32,520 bases of DNA from Bacteroidales bacterium (GCA_016935435.1 JAFGQZ010000021.1:1-32520), one strand, 5' to 3'; shown: positions 9,496-18,653, numbered from the stretch's first letter. Notes: generated from the sequence alone by a model not told the origin. Numbers and translations are program-made.

Positions 9496-9930
9496 ATGTT
9501 TACCGTAAAAGAAATTCTGGAAACAAAAGGGCACAATGCAATATCTGTAGGCCCTGGGACAACAGTTTACGAAGCCCTGAAAAAAATGGCCGGGAACAAT
9601 ATTGGTGCAGTGCTGGTAATGGAAGAAAACAAGGTTTTGGGCATATTTTCGGAACGCGACTATGCACGCAAAATTGTATTAATGGGCAAAACCTCGCGCG
9701 ATTCGAAAGTTGGCGATTTAATGACCGACCGGGTTTATGCGGTTAAACTAAACACTACCGTAAACGAGTGCATGAAACTTATGAACGACCACAGGGTGCG
9801 GCACCTGCCAGTTGTAGAAAACGAAAAGCTGATGGGTATAGTTTCTATAGGCGATGTTGTAAACAAAACCATAGAAGCACAAAAAAACACAATTAGCCAG
9901 CTTGAAGACTACATAATCGGGAAAAGGTAA
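9496..9930 (+). CDS. Two-CBS-domain protein
   Basis: A 144-residue protein consisting almost entirely of a CBS pair: about residues 8-62 (AISVGPGTTVYEALKKM ... LGIFSERDYARK) and 72-128 (VYAVKLNTTVNECMKLM ... LMGIVSIGDVVNK). CBS pairs bind adenosine nucleotides and usually regulate other proteins; no catalytic domain is attached. The ATG at 9496 is preferred because the overlapping frame starting at 9474 encodes no recognisable protein. It has its own promoter and is transcribed away from pfkA. A role as a cytoplasmic energy-state sensor is only a family-level inference. Confidence 0.9.
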   Translation: MFTVKEILETKGHNAISVGPGTTVYEALKKMAGNNIGAVLVMEENKVLGIFSERDYARKIVLMGKTSRDSKVGDLMTDRVYAVKLNTTVNECMKLMNDHRVRHLPVVENEKLMGIVSIGDVVNKTIEAQKNTISQLEDYIIGKR

Positions 9931-10056
9931 TTTGCCTTTACCGGGAAGAACTAATAAACAATATAATTAAGGTTGCATTTTTTGTATCAACAAAACAAGC
10001 AGGCAAGAATTAGCTTGCATGCAATTGAACCATCTTTTTTGCTTGCCCCCTGAACC

Positions 10057-10091
10057 TTTGAATAGCGCGAAACCTTTATTACTTAGTTTTA
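10057..10091 (+). promoter_or_regulatory. Weak promoter candidate upstream of the TraN/TraO-like cassette
   Basis: TTTG (10057-10060) and TAGTTTTA (10084-10091), 23 bases apart, loosely match Bacteroidota promoter elements. They lie in the 283-base gap (9931-10213) between the CBS gene and the TraN-like gene, in which I see no convincing gene. Confidence 0.3.
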
Positions 10092-10213
10092 TGGATAAAC
10101 AATGTACATTGCTCGTTATAACTTTTTTATTAGTTTTGTGGGTTCCATTAAAAGATATTATAATAAGTGAACCGTTAAAAATTATAGTATCGTTTAAACA
10201 ATAGTCGCAGTAT

Positions 10214-10882
10214 ATGAATAACAAAGCCGGGTTACAGAAGCATTTAATATCACCAGCCAGATGCTTAATAGTGTTTTCTGTATTTTTTATTTTCCAGTCA
10301 GCTTACCCCTCGCAACAATTAAGGAGTTTACCAGGTAATGGTAGTAGTTGCCTTATAAATGCAACACAAGAAAAATCAGGCACATTAGTTTCAGACGAAG
10401 ACTCTACAGTTACAGTATATACTGAGCGGCAAATGGAAAATCTGAAAAAAAACCTTTCTATAACACTTTCATCAACAAACCCATATAGTTTTTCTTCGCA
10501 TAACTCGAAAATATATTTTGTTGTTACCAACATTATGAACGATGAAAGTTTTACATACCTAAAAATGTACCTGGTTAACAAATCTACAAGCAGATATACT
10601 TTTGGCGATATTATTATTACGCAGGTTGAAAACCCACTTGGCGGTAAAAAGTCGGGTTCAATATTACATTCAAAGTTTATCGAACCGGTAGAAGTTAAAC
10701 TGCCAGTTGACAGCGAAGTAAACGCCAGGGCCAAGCAGGCCATTGTAATAGCAATTCCTTTATACACCGGCACCGATAATGGAAAGCTAATCATACAAAT
10801 GTTTGAAAAAAATGGAAGCCGCAATGGAAAAATAGAACTTAAAGGAAAAGATATTACAAAAGCTACATTAATAAGAAACTAA
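10214..10882 (+). CDS. Exported protein resembling the C-terminal domain of conjugation protein TraN (DUF4138)
   Basis: A 222-residue protein with an N-terminal hydrophobic export segment (about residues 16-32). Residues about 80-220 follow the pattern I recall for the TraN/DUF4138 C-terminal half of Bacteroides conjugative transposons: a YLKMYLVNKS strand, a central segment with the P-rich turn (FIEPVEVKLP), KQAIVIAIPLYT, then MFEKNGSRNGKIELKGKDI near the end, where TraN proteins have an EKNGGR motif. The TraN N-terminal strand domain is absent and the protein is shorter than TraN (about 300 aa). In conjugation TraN is a periplasmic/outer-membrane component. The next gene resembles TraO, its usual neighbour. 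No other tra genes are present. The similarity was judged by eye; an unrelated Ig-like fold is the alternative. Confidence 0.5.
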   Translation: MNNKAGLQKHLISPARCLIVFSVFFIFQSAYPSQQLRSLPGNGSSCLINATQEKSGTLVSDEDSTVTVYTERQMENLKKNLSITLSSTNPYSFSSHNSKIYFVVTNIMNDESFTYLKMYLVNKSTSRYTFGDIIITQVENPLGGKKSGSILHSKFIEPVEVKLPVDSEVNARAKQAIVIAIPLYTGTDNGKLIIQMFEKNGSRNGKIELKGKDITKATLIRN

Positions 10883-10891
10883 TAATTAAAC

Positions 10892-10908
10892 CATAAGCTT
10901 TGCTTATG
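10892..10908 (+). other. Small hairpin between the TraN-like and TraO-like genes
   Basis: CATAAGC TTT GCTTATG is a perfect 7-bp inverted repeat with a 3-base loop in the 39-base intergenic space. It has no T-tract, so it is more likely an mRNA stability element, or chance, than a terminator. Confidence 0.4.
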
Positions 10909-10921
10909 TAAACCATATAAC

Positions 10922-11479
10922 ATGTTAAAGAAATTTTTCAAAGCAAGCTTTACATCACTGCTTCTGCTACCTGTTTTTTCCGTTTTGTATTCGCAGGCAG
11001 GAAATATTAAACTGCGTCATTTAGAAGGTTTTAAAAGCATTAAAGCCGGAAGTACAATAAATATTGACAATAAAGAAAATACCAATACTTTTTTCCTGGG
11101 ATATAACCACTATCTGAAAAAAAATATATTTGTCGGCTTTGATATTCTATTCGAGTCCGGAACTATTGAATATTCTTCTGTTAAAAACATAAACCTTGCC
11201 CCATATATCTGCTATACAGTTTTGGAGTTGCAAAACACTTTCTTTCTAAATGGCACAGCCGGTTTAATTGCAGGCAGGGAAAGTGCCGAAAGTAATGTGA
11301 TAAACGACATAGGGCCAAAAAACTCTTTTATTGGTGGCGGGTTTATAGGCATAAACCTTGAGATTTTTGTGAACAACACATGGTGTATCGAACCATTTTT
11401 CTACCAGTACATGCAGGCAGGCTCGAACATGGGCAGTGCTTTCTATAATAAAGGGTTAAGCCTGAAATATAATTTTTAA
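10922..11479 (+). CDS. TraO-like outer-membrane beta-barrel protein
   Basis: A 185-residue exported protein with a signal peptide (about residues 1-25, LLLLPVFSVLYSQA) and a C-terminus ending in aromatic Phe (GLSLKYNF), as outer-membrane barrels do. Alternating strands such as TFFLGYNHYLKKNIFVGFDI recur through the body. Length and the last 60 residues (SFIGGGFIGINLEIFV ... GSNMGSAFYNKGLSL) resemble TraO of Bacteroides conjugative transposons, which has a comparable GG..G..LE.F pattern before a gapped GS and a final barrel strand. It follows a TraN-like gene as traO follows traN. With one weak resemblance alone I would call it only a barrel; the gene order raises the odds. The next gene starts 16 bases downstream. 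Confidence 0.5.
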   Translation: MLKKFFKASFTSLLLLPVFSVLYSQAGNIKLRHLEGFKSIKAGSTINIDNKENTNTFFLGYNHYLKKNIFVGFDILFESGTIEYSSVKNINLAPYICYTVLELQNTFFLNGTAGLIAGRESAESNVINDIGPKNSFIGGGFIGINLEIFVNNTWCIEPFFYQYMQAGSNMGSAFYNKGLSLKYNF

Positions 11480-11495
11480 CTATTACCATTTATCA

Positions 11496-13211
11496 ATGAA
11501 GTACCTTTCAATAATTATAGCAACCCTGTTTTGCCTGGGCACTGAACATGCATTCTCTCAAACCTGCACAGGCAAAATTAACTTTAAGAGTGTTTCCACT
11601 ATTTGTTACGATAACAACCCATTGGTATCAGACCTAATTTATCTTGAACCAGGCTGCAGTTATGCAAGTTACTCATCGCTTCTAATAGCGGTAAGGGTTT
11701 CAGGGGGGAACAACCAATATATTTTTAATGGTGTGCCCAATGCTGCAACGAGAATAAATTTAAGAAACAACCCCAGCCTTAAAACTGTCGATGCATATAG
11801 TGCCACGACAATTTACATAAAGTTTGTTTTTACTTTCGAAAATGGAAGTTTAGGTACAGAATTTGAAAAACAATATCAGTTTGTAAGGGGGGCCAATACT
11901 GAAACAATATTTCCTCAAACAATAAATATTGTCGGGGAAACAGGCTATCCCAACGCAACCATGCCTTTATCGGCAATAATAGGCAATGGCACTGCACGCG
12001 AAACCAACATTACCTGTTCTACAGCCAGCTTAAACTACCAGTCTGGCATAAGCTGGAACCTGCACGATCTGGCATCGGAAAAAAACAAATGGAATGTCCG
12101 CCACGATTTTACAATTGTTGCAGGAAAATACCTGGGCTGTGGAATTGACACTACGCTCTATTTGAGCACCATGATTAAGCCCGAATTCAAATTCTTTGTT
12201 ACCCCTTCGGCATACAGGGAAGCAGGCATAATTGACCTCACCGCCTTTGTTGCCGGGCCAAAACCCGATTACAAAAACTTAATTACCTACACAGGCACCT
12301 TTAGCTGCCCCGATTATCCCGCTGCTGTAAACGGCAATGAACTTGATGCGTCGCTTATACCCGAAAACGTTACCTGCCTGAACATCGAATACACTTATAA
12401 CCAATATACACCTTCAATGGCACTTTACAATACAGCTAAGGGAAGTTTTAGCATCCCCATGGGCGGCGAACTGTTTTCCGTTTCACCCGACGGCAACCAA
12501 ACAGTTTGTAAAGGCGATAAAATTGATCTTACCGTAAGCCATAGTGATGAATATACTTTTGAATGGATAAACAACGGTGATACACTGAAAAATAGTGAAA
12601 CATATTCAATAAAAAACTTCTACCGCAACGAAAATATAACCCTCACCGGCAAACGGACAGACGGCTGCACAATAAGTAAAAGCATTCAATTAGCTGTCGA
12701 TTCGTCTGTTGCCGCATTTGAGGTTGATAACAATGTAACCGTTATCAGCCCGGGCGAAGCTGTTCGGTTTATCTCCAGGAGCATTAATGCATCGGAGTTT
12801 TTATGGACATTTGACGAAGGCGATCATTCAACGAAAGAAAACCCCTGGCATTATTTTTATATTCCGGGCGAGCACACAGTAAGCCTAACAGTGCATAGCC
12901 CGGGCGGTTGTTCAAACAAATATACCAATTACAAGGCAGTAATTGTCGAAGGCCCCTCAGGTATTGAACAAGTTAAGGATAACTATTTATCAATAACGCC
13001 GAACCCGGCAGGCAATTATTTAAACCTAAAAACCAATTTAGTTTTAAATGATGCAGGTTCCATATCGATATTCGATTTAAAAGGCAACCTGGTAGCAAAC
13101 CTTAAAGGAACAAGCAGCACAATTGACATATCTCATATACCATCTGGCATATATCTGCTCAAATTATCAAACAACAACAAAACCATTATCAGAAAATTTG
13201 TTAAAGAATAA
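11496..13211 (+). CDS. T9SS-exported multidomain surface protein with PKD domain
   Basis: A 571-residue secreted protein. A signal peptide (about 1-21, ending AFSQ) is followed by a region of unknown fold rich in aromatic beta strands with paired cysteines (TCTGK, TICYD, PGCSY). An Ig-like segment (about 330-400, VCKGDKIDLTVSHSDEYTFEW) and a PKD domain (about 403-490, FLWTFDEGDHSTKENPWHYF) come next. The last 74 residues form a type A T9SS sorting domain (LSITPNPAGNYL ... SGIYLLKL ... IIRKFVKE). The domain is normally removed as the protein is anchored at the surface or released. It lies 16 bases after the TraO-like gene and 105 bases before the lipoprotein start, so it is likely co-transcribed. 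Adhesion or surface display is a reasonable but unproven role. Confidence 0.8.
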   Translation: MKYLSIIIATLFCLGTEHAFSQTCTGKINFKSVSTICYDNNPLVSDLIYLEPGCSYASYSSLLIAVRVSGGNNQYIFNGVPNAATRINLRNNPSLKTVDAYSATTIYIKFVFTFENGSLGTEFEKQYQFVRGANTETIFPQTINIVGETGYPNATMPLSAIIGNGTARETNITCSTASLNYQSGISWNLHDLASEKNKWNVRHDFTIVAGKYLGCGIDTTLYLSTMIKPEFKFFVTPSAYREAGIIDLTAFVAGPKPDYKNLITYTGTFSCPDYPAAVNGNELDASLIPENVTCLNIEYTYNQYTPSMALYNTAKGSFSIPMGGELFSVSPDGNQTVCKGDKIDLTVSHSDEYTFEWINNGDTLKNSETYSIKNFYRNENITLTGKRTDGCTISKSIQLAVDSSVAAFEVDNNVTVISPGEAVRFISRSINASEFLWTFDEGDHSTKENPWHYFYIPGEHTVSLTVHSPGGCSNKYTNYKAVIVEGPSGIEQVKDNYLSITPNPAGNYLNLKTNLVLNDAGSISIFDLKGNLVANLKGTSSTIDISHIPSGIYLLKLSNNNKTIIRKFVKE

Positions 13212-13316
13212 ACTATGCATGCCCTTCAACTAAATACTAGATTTAACCTGTTTATAACAAATATACTACCGTTAAAACCAGGCAGGCATTTAATGTGCAC
13301 GCAAATAAGCCTTAAA

Positions 13317-13994
13317 ATGAGGAACAAAATCAACTTTCTGCTTTATTCAATTATTGTTTTATTAGTTTTTAGCTCATGCGATAACAGGGCCGACATTTGG
13401 GGCAGCGAAAATTTTCTGGGCAACATAAACCTAAGCCGGCCCGACAATTCAACACTTCATAAGAATGGGAACAATTACACCGACACTGTAAAAATTAACC
13501 ACCAGGTAACATATAATTATAATGCCAATAACCTGGCCCATTGTAAAATTCATATCGAACACGACAGCAACAAATGCTTTGCCGAACTTGAGCCGAAAAG
13601 CAACAAAATACAGTTAAAGGCCAAAACAGCAGGCGAAATTCCAATAACAATACATTTTACCGATCCGCTTAAAAATACCTCATTGCTTCAATTGCAGCTT
13701 ATCAGTAGAAAAAATATTGTTCCGGTAGCACAGGCAAGCGTAAAACAAATTTCTGTAATCGACAAGTACGAAATAGAGATTGATGCTACAAAATCGTTCG
13801 ACCCCGATTCTGCCATAGGTGGAAATATTTCTGGTTACGAATATGAAATTAAAAATATCGGTAAAGTAGAAATAAAACAAGCTGTTTACCGAAGCATCCT
13901 TTCAGGCCCGGGCAATTATATTTTTTATGTCAGGGCGAAAGATAACGATGGAGAATGGAGCACTGTTAAAAACTATACACTTCAAGTAAAGTAA
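13317..13994 (+). CDS. Lipoprotein with a PKD/cadherin-like domain, upstream of tssH
   Basis: A 225-residue lipoprotein. The ATG at 13317 gives a classical lipoprotein signal (MRNKINFLLYSII ... LVFSSC) with the lipobox cysteine at about residue 21. An ATG at 13215 would add 34 non-signal residues and is rejected. The mature protein has beta-rich segments and a C-terminal PKD-like domain (about 140-225, including ATKSFDPDSAIGG and FYVRAKDNDGEWS, the repeat-type loop). It sits 48 bases before tssH and is probably co-transcribed. T6SSiii systems have a lipoprotein component, TssQ, and this is the only lipoprotein in the locus, but I see no motif that would identify it as TssQ. It could equally be an unrelated surface lipoprotein. 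Confidence 0.7.
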   Translation: MRNKINFLLYSIIVLLVFSSCDNRADIWGSENFLGNINLSRPDNSTLHKNGNNYTDTVKINHQVTYNYNANNLAHCKIHIEHDSNKCFAELEPKSNKIQLKAKTAGEIPITIHFTDPLKNTSLLQLQLISRKNIVPVAQASVKQISVIDKYEIEIDATKSFDPDSAIGGNISGYEYEIKNIGKVEIKQAVYRSILSGPGNYIFYVRAKDNDGEWSTVKNYTLQVK

Positions 13995-14042
13995 CATTGT
14001 TCGATATTGTAAAAAAAAAAACATCAAAAGAAAACCACCCCT

Positions 14043-16529
14043 ATGTCCAACGATTTTTCAATACATATAACCGATGAGCTTAAAAACGCCATCAGGGTTG
14101 CCCAGGCAACAGCACGCGAAAATTATCATTCGCAGTTTACACCTGCCCACCTGCTAAAAGGCCTGCTTCACAAGGACTCGGGTATTGCAGGCCTGCTCAG
14201 TGGCTGGGGCGAAGACATTTATTACATGGCCGATTGGGCCGATGTTCGCATAGAAGATCAACCCAAGTCCACAAAAATACCACAGCTTATCGAGGGCAAC
14301 GAAAATATTGACAATGTTTTTTATGAAGCCGAAAATATTTGCGTTAAGTTACAAAAAGACGAACTTGATCCGATATGTGTTTTGGCGGCATTGTGCCTGC
14401 CAGGTGTCGGCTTTTCGTACGATCAGCTAAAAACTTTCCCCCTAAAAGGCGATACGGTTATTGAGCGGATACAAGAAAAAGCTTCAATTGCAGGTTCGGA
14501 AAATAATACTGGAACCGTTAAAGGCAAACAGGCATCTGGCACAGCACCAAAGCTATTGTATTGTGTCGATCTTCTCGAAGGGGCAAGAAACGGGAAACTT
14601 AACAAGGTTGTTGGCCGCGATATCGAATTAATGTCGATTGCTGAAATTATTTGCCGTTTGAGCAGGCCGAATGTAATTGTTACCGGCGACCCCGGTGTTG
14701 GCAAAACTTCTGTTGTTCACAGCCTTGCAAACTCAATTGTTGAGAAACTTGTGCCTGTACAGTTATACGAGGCAAGGCTTTTTGAGCTAAACATTTCAGA
14801 ACTGCTTGCCGGGGCTACATATAAGGGTGAACTCGAAGACAGGTTAAAAAACATTCTTAACGAACTAAGAAAATATCCGAAGGCACTATTGTTTATCGAC
14901 GACATACACACTATAATCGACAAAAACAATGGCTACCAAGGGGTTGTAAACCTTTTAAAGTCGGAGCTTTCGAAAGGCGGTTTTACACTAATTGGCACCA
15001 CTTCGCGCGATGAGTACCGCAAGCACATCGATTCCGATCCAAACCTAAAACGCCGGTTTGAATTTCTCGATATTGAAGAACCAACAATAAACGATGCCGT
15101 TCAAATGGTAGAAAACGCTATGTGCGTTTATGCCCTTCACCACAATATAGCCATTGAAAGGGCTGTAATTGAAGATACCGTTAAACTTTCGAAAAGGTAT
15201 GCAAAAGAGCGGTGCCTGCCCGACTCAGCTATTGACCTTCTCGACCGCACCATGTCGGCATTGCGAATACTTATTGATACCACCCCTCACCAGGCAGAAA
15301 GATTGATTACGGAGCTCAGTGAAATAAACACAAACGATCACAATGCACTGGTTACCTTTATAAACTCAACCCAAAACGTGTTTAACAAACTTGTATTTAC
15401 AATTAAAGAAAATGAACTTCCCGCTGTAAATACAGAAACACCCGGCAAACCCGAAATTGAGGCTTGGCTGAAGCGTATATCAGAAACCTGTAAAAACCGT
15501 AAAGCAGAAGTTACCATACCCGATGTGGCAACAATATTGGCAAAAAGCTCCGGTATTCCTGTAGGCAAGCTTCTTTCAAGCGAACAGGAACGCTTGCTAA
15601 ACATGGAAGATCAACTGAAAGCCAAGATTATCGGACAAGACACTGCTGTAAAAACCATTACCGATGCAATACTCGAATCGAGATCGGGACTTTCGCAGGC
15701 AGGGCTGCCAATAGGCGCCTTTTTCCTGTTAGGCCCCACAGGAACTGGCAAAACAGAACTGGCAAAACAACTTGCCGATTTTCTGTTTCAGGATCAATCG
15801 GCAATGATACGTTTCGATATGTCGGAATTTAAAGAAGAACACTCTGCAGCACTTCTCTATGGAGCACCTCCCGGGTATGTAGGGTATGAAGAAGGGGGCA
15901 TGCTGGTTAATAAAATCCGCCAACATCCATATTCCATTGTTTTGTTCGACGAAATAGAAAAAGCCCATAAGTCGGTTTTTGATATTTTCCTGCAAATATT
16001 AGATGAGGGCAAATTACACGACAGGCTCGGGAAAACCGGCGACTTCTCAAACTCAGTAGTATTGTTCACTTCAAATATAGGGAGCGATTATATAGTTAAC
16101 AGTTATAACCAGCATAATACCCTGCCCGAATCAAACGATCTCATGGAAATTATGGGCAATTATTTTCGCCCTGAATTTTTAGGCAGGCTTACCTCAATTG
16201 TGCCCTTTGCGCCCATAACAAGGGAAACCATTGGTAAAATTTTCGATTTGCAAATGAAAGTACTGGTGCAATCGTTAAACGAACAGGGTATAGAATTAAA
16301 AATTAACAGTAAGGCAAGAGATTACCTGGCAGAAAAAGGCTACACCCCGGCTTACGGTGCGCGCCCGTTAAGGTCGGTTATCCGTTCGGAACTACGAACC
16401 CCCGTTTCCAGGCGCATAATATCGGGGGAAATAACCAATGGATGCGAAATTACAGTAACATTAAACCCTAAAAACGAAATTGAAATTACCGTTGAAAAAG
16501 GTTCAGATATAAACAAACCAAAAACATAA
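14043..16529 (+). CDS. tssH: T6SS sheath-disassembly ATPase ClpV/TssH
   Basis: A Clp/Hsp100-type AAA+ unfoldase of 828 residues. In T6SS this enzyme extracts subunits from the contracted TssB/TssC sheath so it can be rebuilt. It has an N-terminal two-repeat ClpN domain (about 1-150), NBD1 with Walker A GDPGVGKTS (about 213-221) and Walker B LLFIDDIHT (about 280-288), a shortened middle region, and NBD2 with GPTGTGKTE (about 564-572) and VLFDEIEKAH (about 633-642). A Clp_D2-small C-terminal domain follows. The short middle domain distinguishes it from ClpB (family knowledge). Its place directly upstream of tssB and tssC, across 180 bases, supports TssH over housekeeping ClpB or ClpC. Confidence 0.9.
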   Translation: MSNDFSIHITDELKNAIRVAQATARENYHSQFTPAHLLKGLLHKDSGIAGLLSGWGEDIYYMADWADVRIEDQPKSTKIPQLIEGNENIDNVFYEAENICVKLQKDELDPICVLAALCLPGVGFSYDQLKTFPLKGDTVIERIQEKASIAGSENNTGTVKGKQASGTAPKLLYCVDLLEGARNGKLNKVVGRDIELMSIAEIICRLSRPNVIVTGDPGVGKTSVVHSLANSIVEKLVPVQLYEARLFELNISELLAGATYKGELEDRLKNILNELRKYPKALLFIDDIHTIIDKNNGYQGVVNLLKSELSKGGFTLIGTTSRDEYRKHIDSDPNLKRRFEFLDIEEPTINDAVQMVENAMCVYALHHNIAIERAVIEDTVKLSKRYAKERCLPDSAIDLLDRTMSALRILIDTTPHQAERLITELSEINTNDHNALVTFINSTQNVFNKLVFTIKENELPAVNTETPGKPEIEAWLKRISETCKNRKAEVTIPDVATILAKSSGIPVGKLLSSEQERLLNMEDQLKAKIIGQDTAVKTITDAILESRSGLSQAGLPIGAFFLLGPTGTGKTELAKQLADFLFQDQSAMIRFDMSEFKEEHSAALLYGAPPGYVGYEEGGMLVNKIRQHPYSIVLFDEIEKAHKSVFDIFLQILDEGKLHDRLGKTGDFSNSVVLFTSNIGSDYIVNSYNQHNTLPESNDLMEIMGNYFRPEFLGRLTSIVPFAPITRETIGKIFDLQMKVLVQSLNEQGIELKINSKARDYLAEKGYTPAYGARPLRSVIRSELRTPVSRRIISGEITNGCEITVTLNPKNEIEITVEKGSDINKPKT

Positions 16530-16709
16530 AAACAGTTGGAATATACCCGTTATAAACATTTATATAGTTGATAAAATTTTTTTTTCTTGCTTTATTTTAT
16601 TAAAATTGGCCATTCTGTGTATAAAAACAGTAATAATTGTTTAGCTTTTGTTATCGAAACATAAAAGACAAAAAACAAAAAGGCATTAGTTTATAATTAA
16701 ACCTTAATT

Positions 16710-17162
16710 ATGGATAATACATACAGCATAGGAGGTTCGGAGGTCAGGCTCGATGTTAACGAGGCAATACAGCAGATACCCCAGAACAAAACACTTATTA
16801 TTCAAAAACTTACCGACAACACCCCTGTTAAACCCGAAATTATTGAAGGGTTAAAAACCGTTGAAGAAGTATTTGAACACTTCAGGCCTAAAGTTGAAGT
16901 TGAATTTGAGAACAGCGATGGCGGTACTATTAAGGAAGAAATTCAGTTTCGTAACCTGGGCGACTTTGGGTTAAAAGGAATAACCAATAAAAGCAGTTTT
17001 CTAAAAGAACTTACCCAGGAATCGCAACAATACCGTAAAATGGTAAAACAGCTAAAAACCAATAAAATTTTAAAAGCTGCACTTACCGATCCGGAAGCGA
17101 AAACAGCACTTATCAGCGCAATAAAAGGTTTAATAGCAGAACTTAACCAGGAAGAACAATAA
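16710..17162 (+). CDS. tssB: T6SS contractile sheath small subunit TssB
   Basis: Small sheath protein that pairs with TssC to form the contractile outer tube. The 150 residues include the family region FEHFRPKVEVEFEN followed by the FRNLGDFGLKGI loop, then a helical stretch with many Lys/Leu and a C-terminal helix typical of TssB/VipA. The gene lies 9 bases before the chosen start of tssC, the expected pairing. The 180 bases after tssH are A+T rich; TAGCTTTTG (16642-16650) resembles a -7 element with an extra base, so a promoter here is possible but unproven. It appears complete. Confidence 0.93.
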   Translation: MDNTYSIGGSEVRLDVNEAIQQIPQNKTLIIQKLTDNTPVKPEIIEGLKTVEEVFEHFRPKVEVEFENSDGGTIKEEIQFRNLGDFGLKGITNKSSFLKELTQESQQYRKMVKQLKTNKILKAALTDPEAKTALISAIKGLIAELNQEEQ

Positions 17163-17171
17163 TAATTGAGT

Positions 17172-18515
17172 ATGAGTCAGACCAATCCTAAAGCAAAAGC
17201 AGGCGCAGCTCCCGAACTACAGCTTGAAGAAAGCTTTGATCGATTAGCCAGGTATGGAGGTTTCGAGTTGTTGGAAGCTTCTATCGATGAGGTACAGAAC
17301 CTCAACCCCGAAAGAAAAGCCCGAAAAAAAATATTTCTGTCAGAAGTCTCGAAAAAAGACGAAAGAGAAGCACTGAAAAAAAACCTTGAATATTGGGCAG
17401 AAATATTGGAAAACTCCGATGATATAGGCAAGATGATAGATGAAGCTAATGAACGTGCCGATAAAGCCGAAAAAACCCTTGCTGCCAATATCGGGAAAGC
17501 CATTGAATCATCAAAAGAAATTGAGCGTTCGTTCCGGTCGGTGGCACTTTTCTTTAAAAATACCGAGGAAGATAAACTGAAAAATGTGTTTATCATGAAT
17601 GCCGAGCTCGACCAACTGAAAGACCTTGACAATACAAGGTTTATTGATGCTGTAGCTGCCGAGCTCAGAAAAAATTACGACCGACTCGATTTAAGCAACA
17701 ATTACGGTTTATTGGTTATTCCCGGGTACCTGGGCTCGAATGCCGTAATCGAAAAATGGGCCAAAATTGCCTACGAAAACAAAGTAATGCTGGTAACCGA
17801 TTTTGAACACCTCGACGAACCCGATGATGTAATGGAAATGTTCGAATCGGCCCATTTAACCGGAGGTGATGCATACCGTTCAAATATTATTATGACATGC
17901 AACTGGCTTGTTGGCCGCGCCAAAATTAGTGATATAGAAGAAGAAGACCTTTTTGTACCGCCATCAGGGGCACTTGCCGGTAAAATTTATAAAACCCTAA
18001 TGTCGCAGGTTACGGCCGGTAAAAAGTTTGGTGGCATAAACGAGGTTCAGGGCGTACGCTTCGACCTGAAAAAAAGCGATATTGCCAACCTCGAAAAAAT
18101 GGGTTTAATACCTATGGTAAACGAATATGGCAAGGTTATGGCCTTTTCTGCCAAAACTCTTTTCAATGGCGATAACCTGGGCTTGCAAACATATTCTGTA
18201 GTGCGTGTGTTCGACTATGTTACCAAGGTAATGATGGATTTTCTGAACCGCAGGGCTTTTGAAAACTTTAACGCAAAAACCCGTAAAGAACTCATGGGCC
18301 AGATTATTAAGTTTCTCGATAGCATAACCGGCCCTGATAAACTTATAGAAAATTTCAGCATTAAGCGGTTCGAGCAGGATCCGGTGCAGAAAGACCGTAT
18401 TCACCTCGACATTCACATGAAACCCTATTTCCCGGCCAAAAACTTCCTAATACGCCTGGCTGGCCAAAAAGGCGATGACGGCGCTGAATGGGAAAGCGAT
18501 TACGACCAGCAATAA
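17172..18515 (+). CDS. tssC: T6SS contractile sheath large subunit TssC
   Basis: Large sheath protein forming, with TssB, the contractile outer tube. The 447 residues have the family plan: an N-terminal helical part (about 30-150), a core with NYGLLVIPGYLG, the TDFEHLDEPDD stretch and GGDAYRSNIIMTCNWLVGR, and a C-terminal region rich in Lys/Phe (FPAKNFLIRLAGQKG). The ATG at 17172 is preferred over the TTG at 17166, which adds only two residues. It follows tssB by 9 bases and is followed by a 13-bp-stem terminator, so it ends the tssH-tssB-tssC block. Length is close to that of T6SSiii TssC proteins, as I recall them. Confidence 0.93.
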   Translation: MSQTNPKAKAGAAPELQLEESFDRLARYGGFELLEASIDEVQNLNPERKARKKIFLSEVSKKDEREALKKNLEYWAEILENSDDIGKMIDEANERADKAEKTLAANIGKAIESSKEIERSFRSVALFFKNTEEDKLKNVFIMNAELDQLKDLDNTRFIDAVAAELRKNYDRLDLSNNYGLLVIPGYLGSNAVIEKWAKIAYENKVMLVTDFEHLDEPDDVMEMFESAHLTGGDAYRSNIIMTCNWLVGRAKISDIEEEDLFVPPSGALAGKIYKTLMSQVTAGKKFGGINEVQGVRFDLKKSDIANLEKMGLIPMVNEYGKVMAFSAKTLFNGDNLGLQTYSVVRVFDYVTKVMMDFLNRRAFENFNAKTRKELMGQIIKFLDSITGPDKLIENFSIKRFEQDPVQKDRIHLDIHMKPYFPAKNFLIRLAGQKGDDGAEWESDYDQQ

Positions 18516-18653
18516 ACCAGAAACAATTTTAATAAATCCAAACAATGGATTAACAAAATAGTTTGTTGCACTATAAATACCCTGAAAAACATTGTGGTTT
18601 CATTTTATAATTAGGAACCACAGAAAATACAGAGATGTTCACAAAAACACTGA

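Noticed and set aside
9474..9746. 90-codon frame overlapping the CBS gene
   Set aside because: The other frame encodes a complete CBS pair with clear motifs; this one is a frame-shifted reading of the same bases.
10019..10204. 61-codon frame upstream of the TraN-like gene, with a hydrophobic middle
   Set aside because: Too short, no recognisable start site or motif, and it lies in a low-complexity A+T-rich promoter region.
10214..11479. Whole conjugative transposon
   Set aside because: Only TraN-like and TraO-like genes occur; there is no relaxase, integrase, TraG, TraM or other transfer gene in the neighbourhood.
14043..16529. Housekeeping chaperone ClpB or ClpC
   Set aside because: The middle domain is too short for ClpB, and the gene is next to tssB and tssC, which favours ClpV (TssH).
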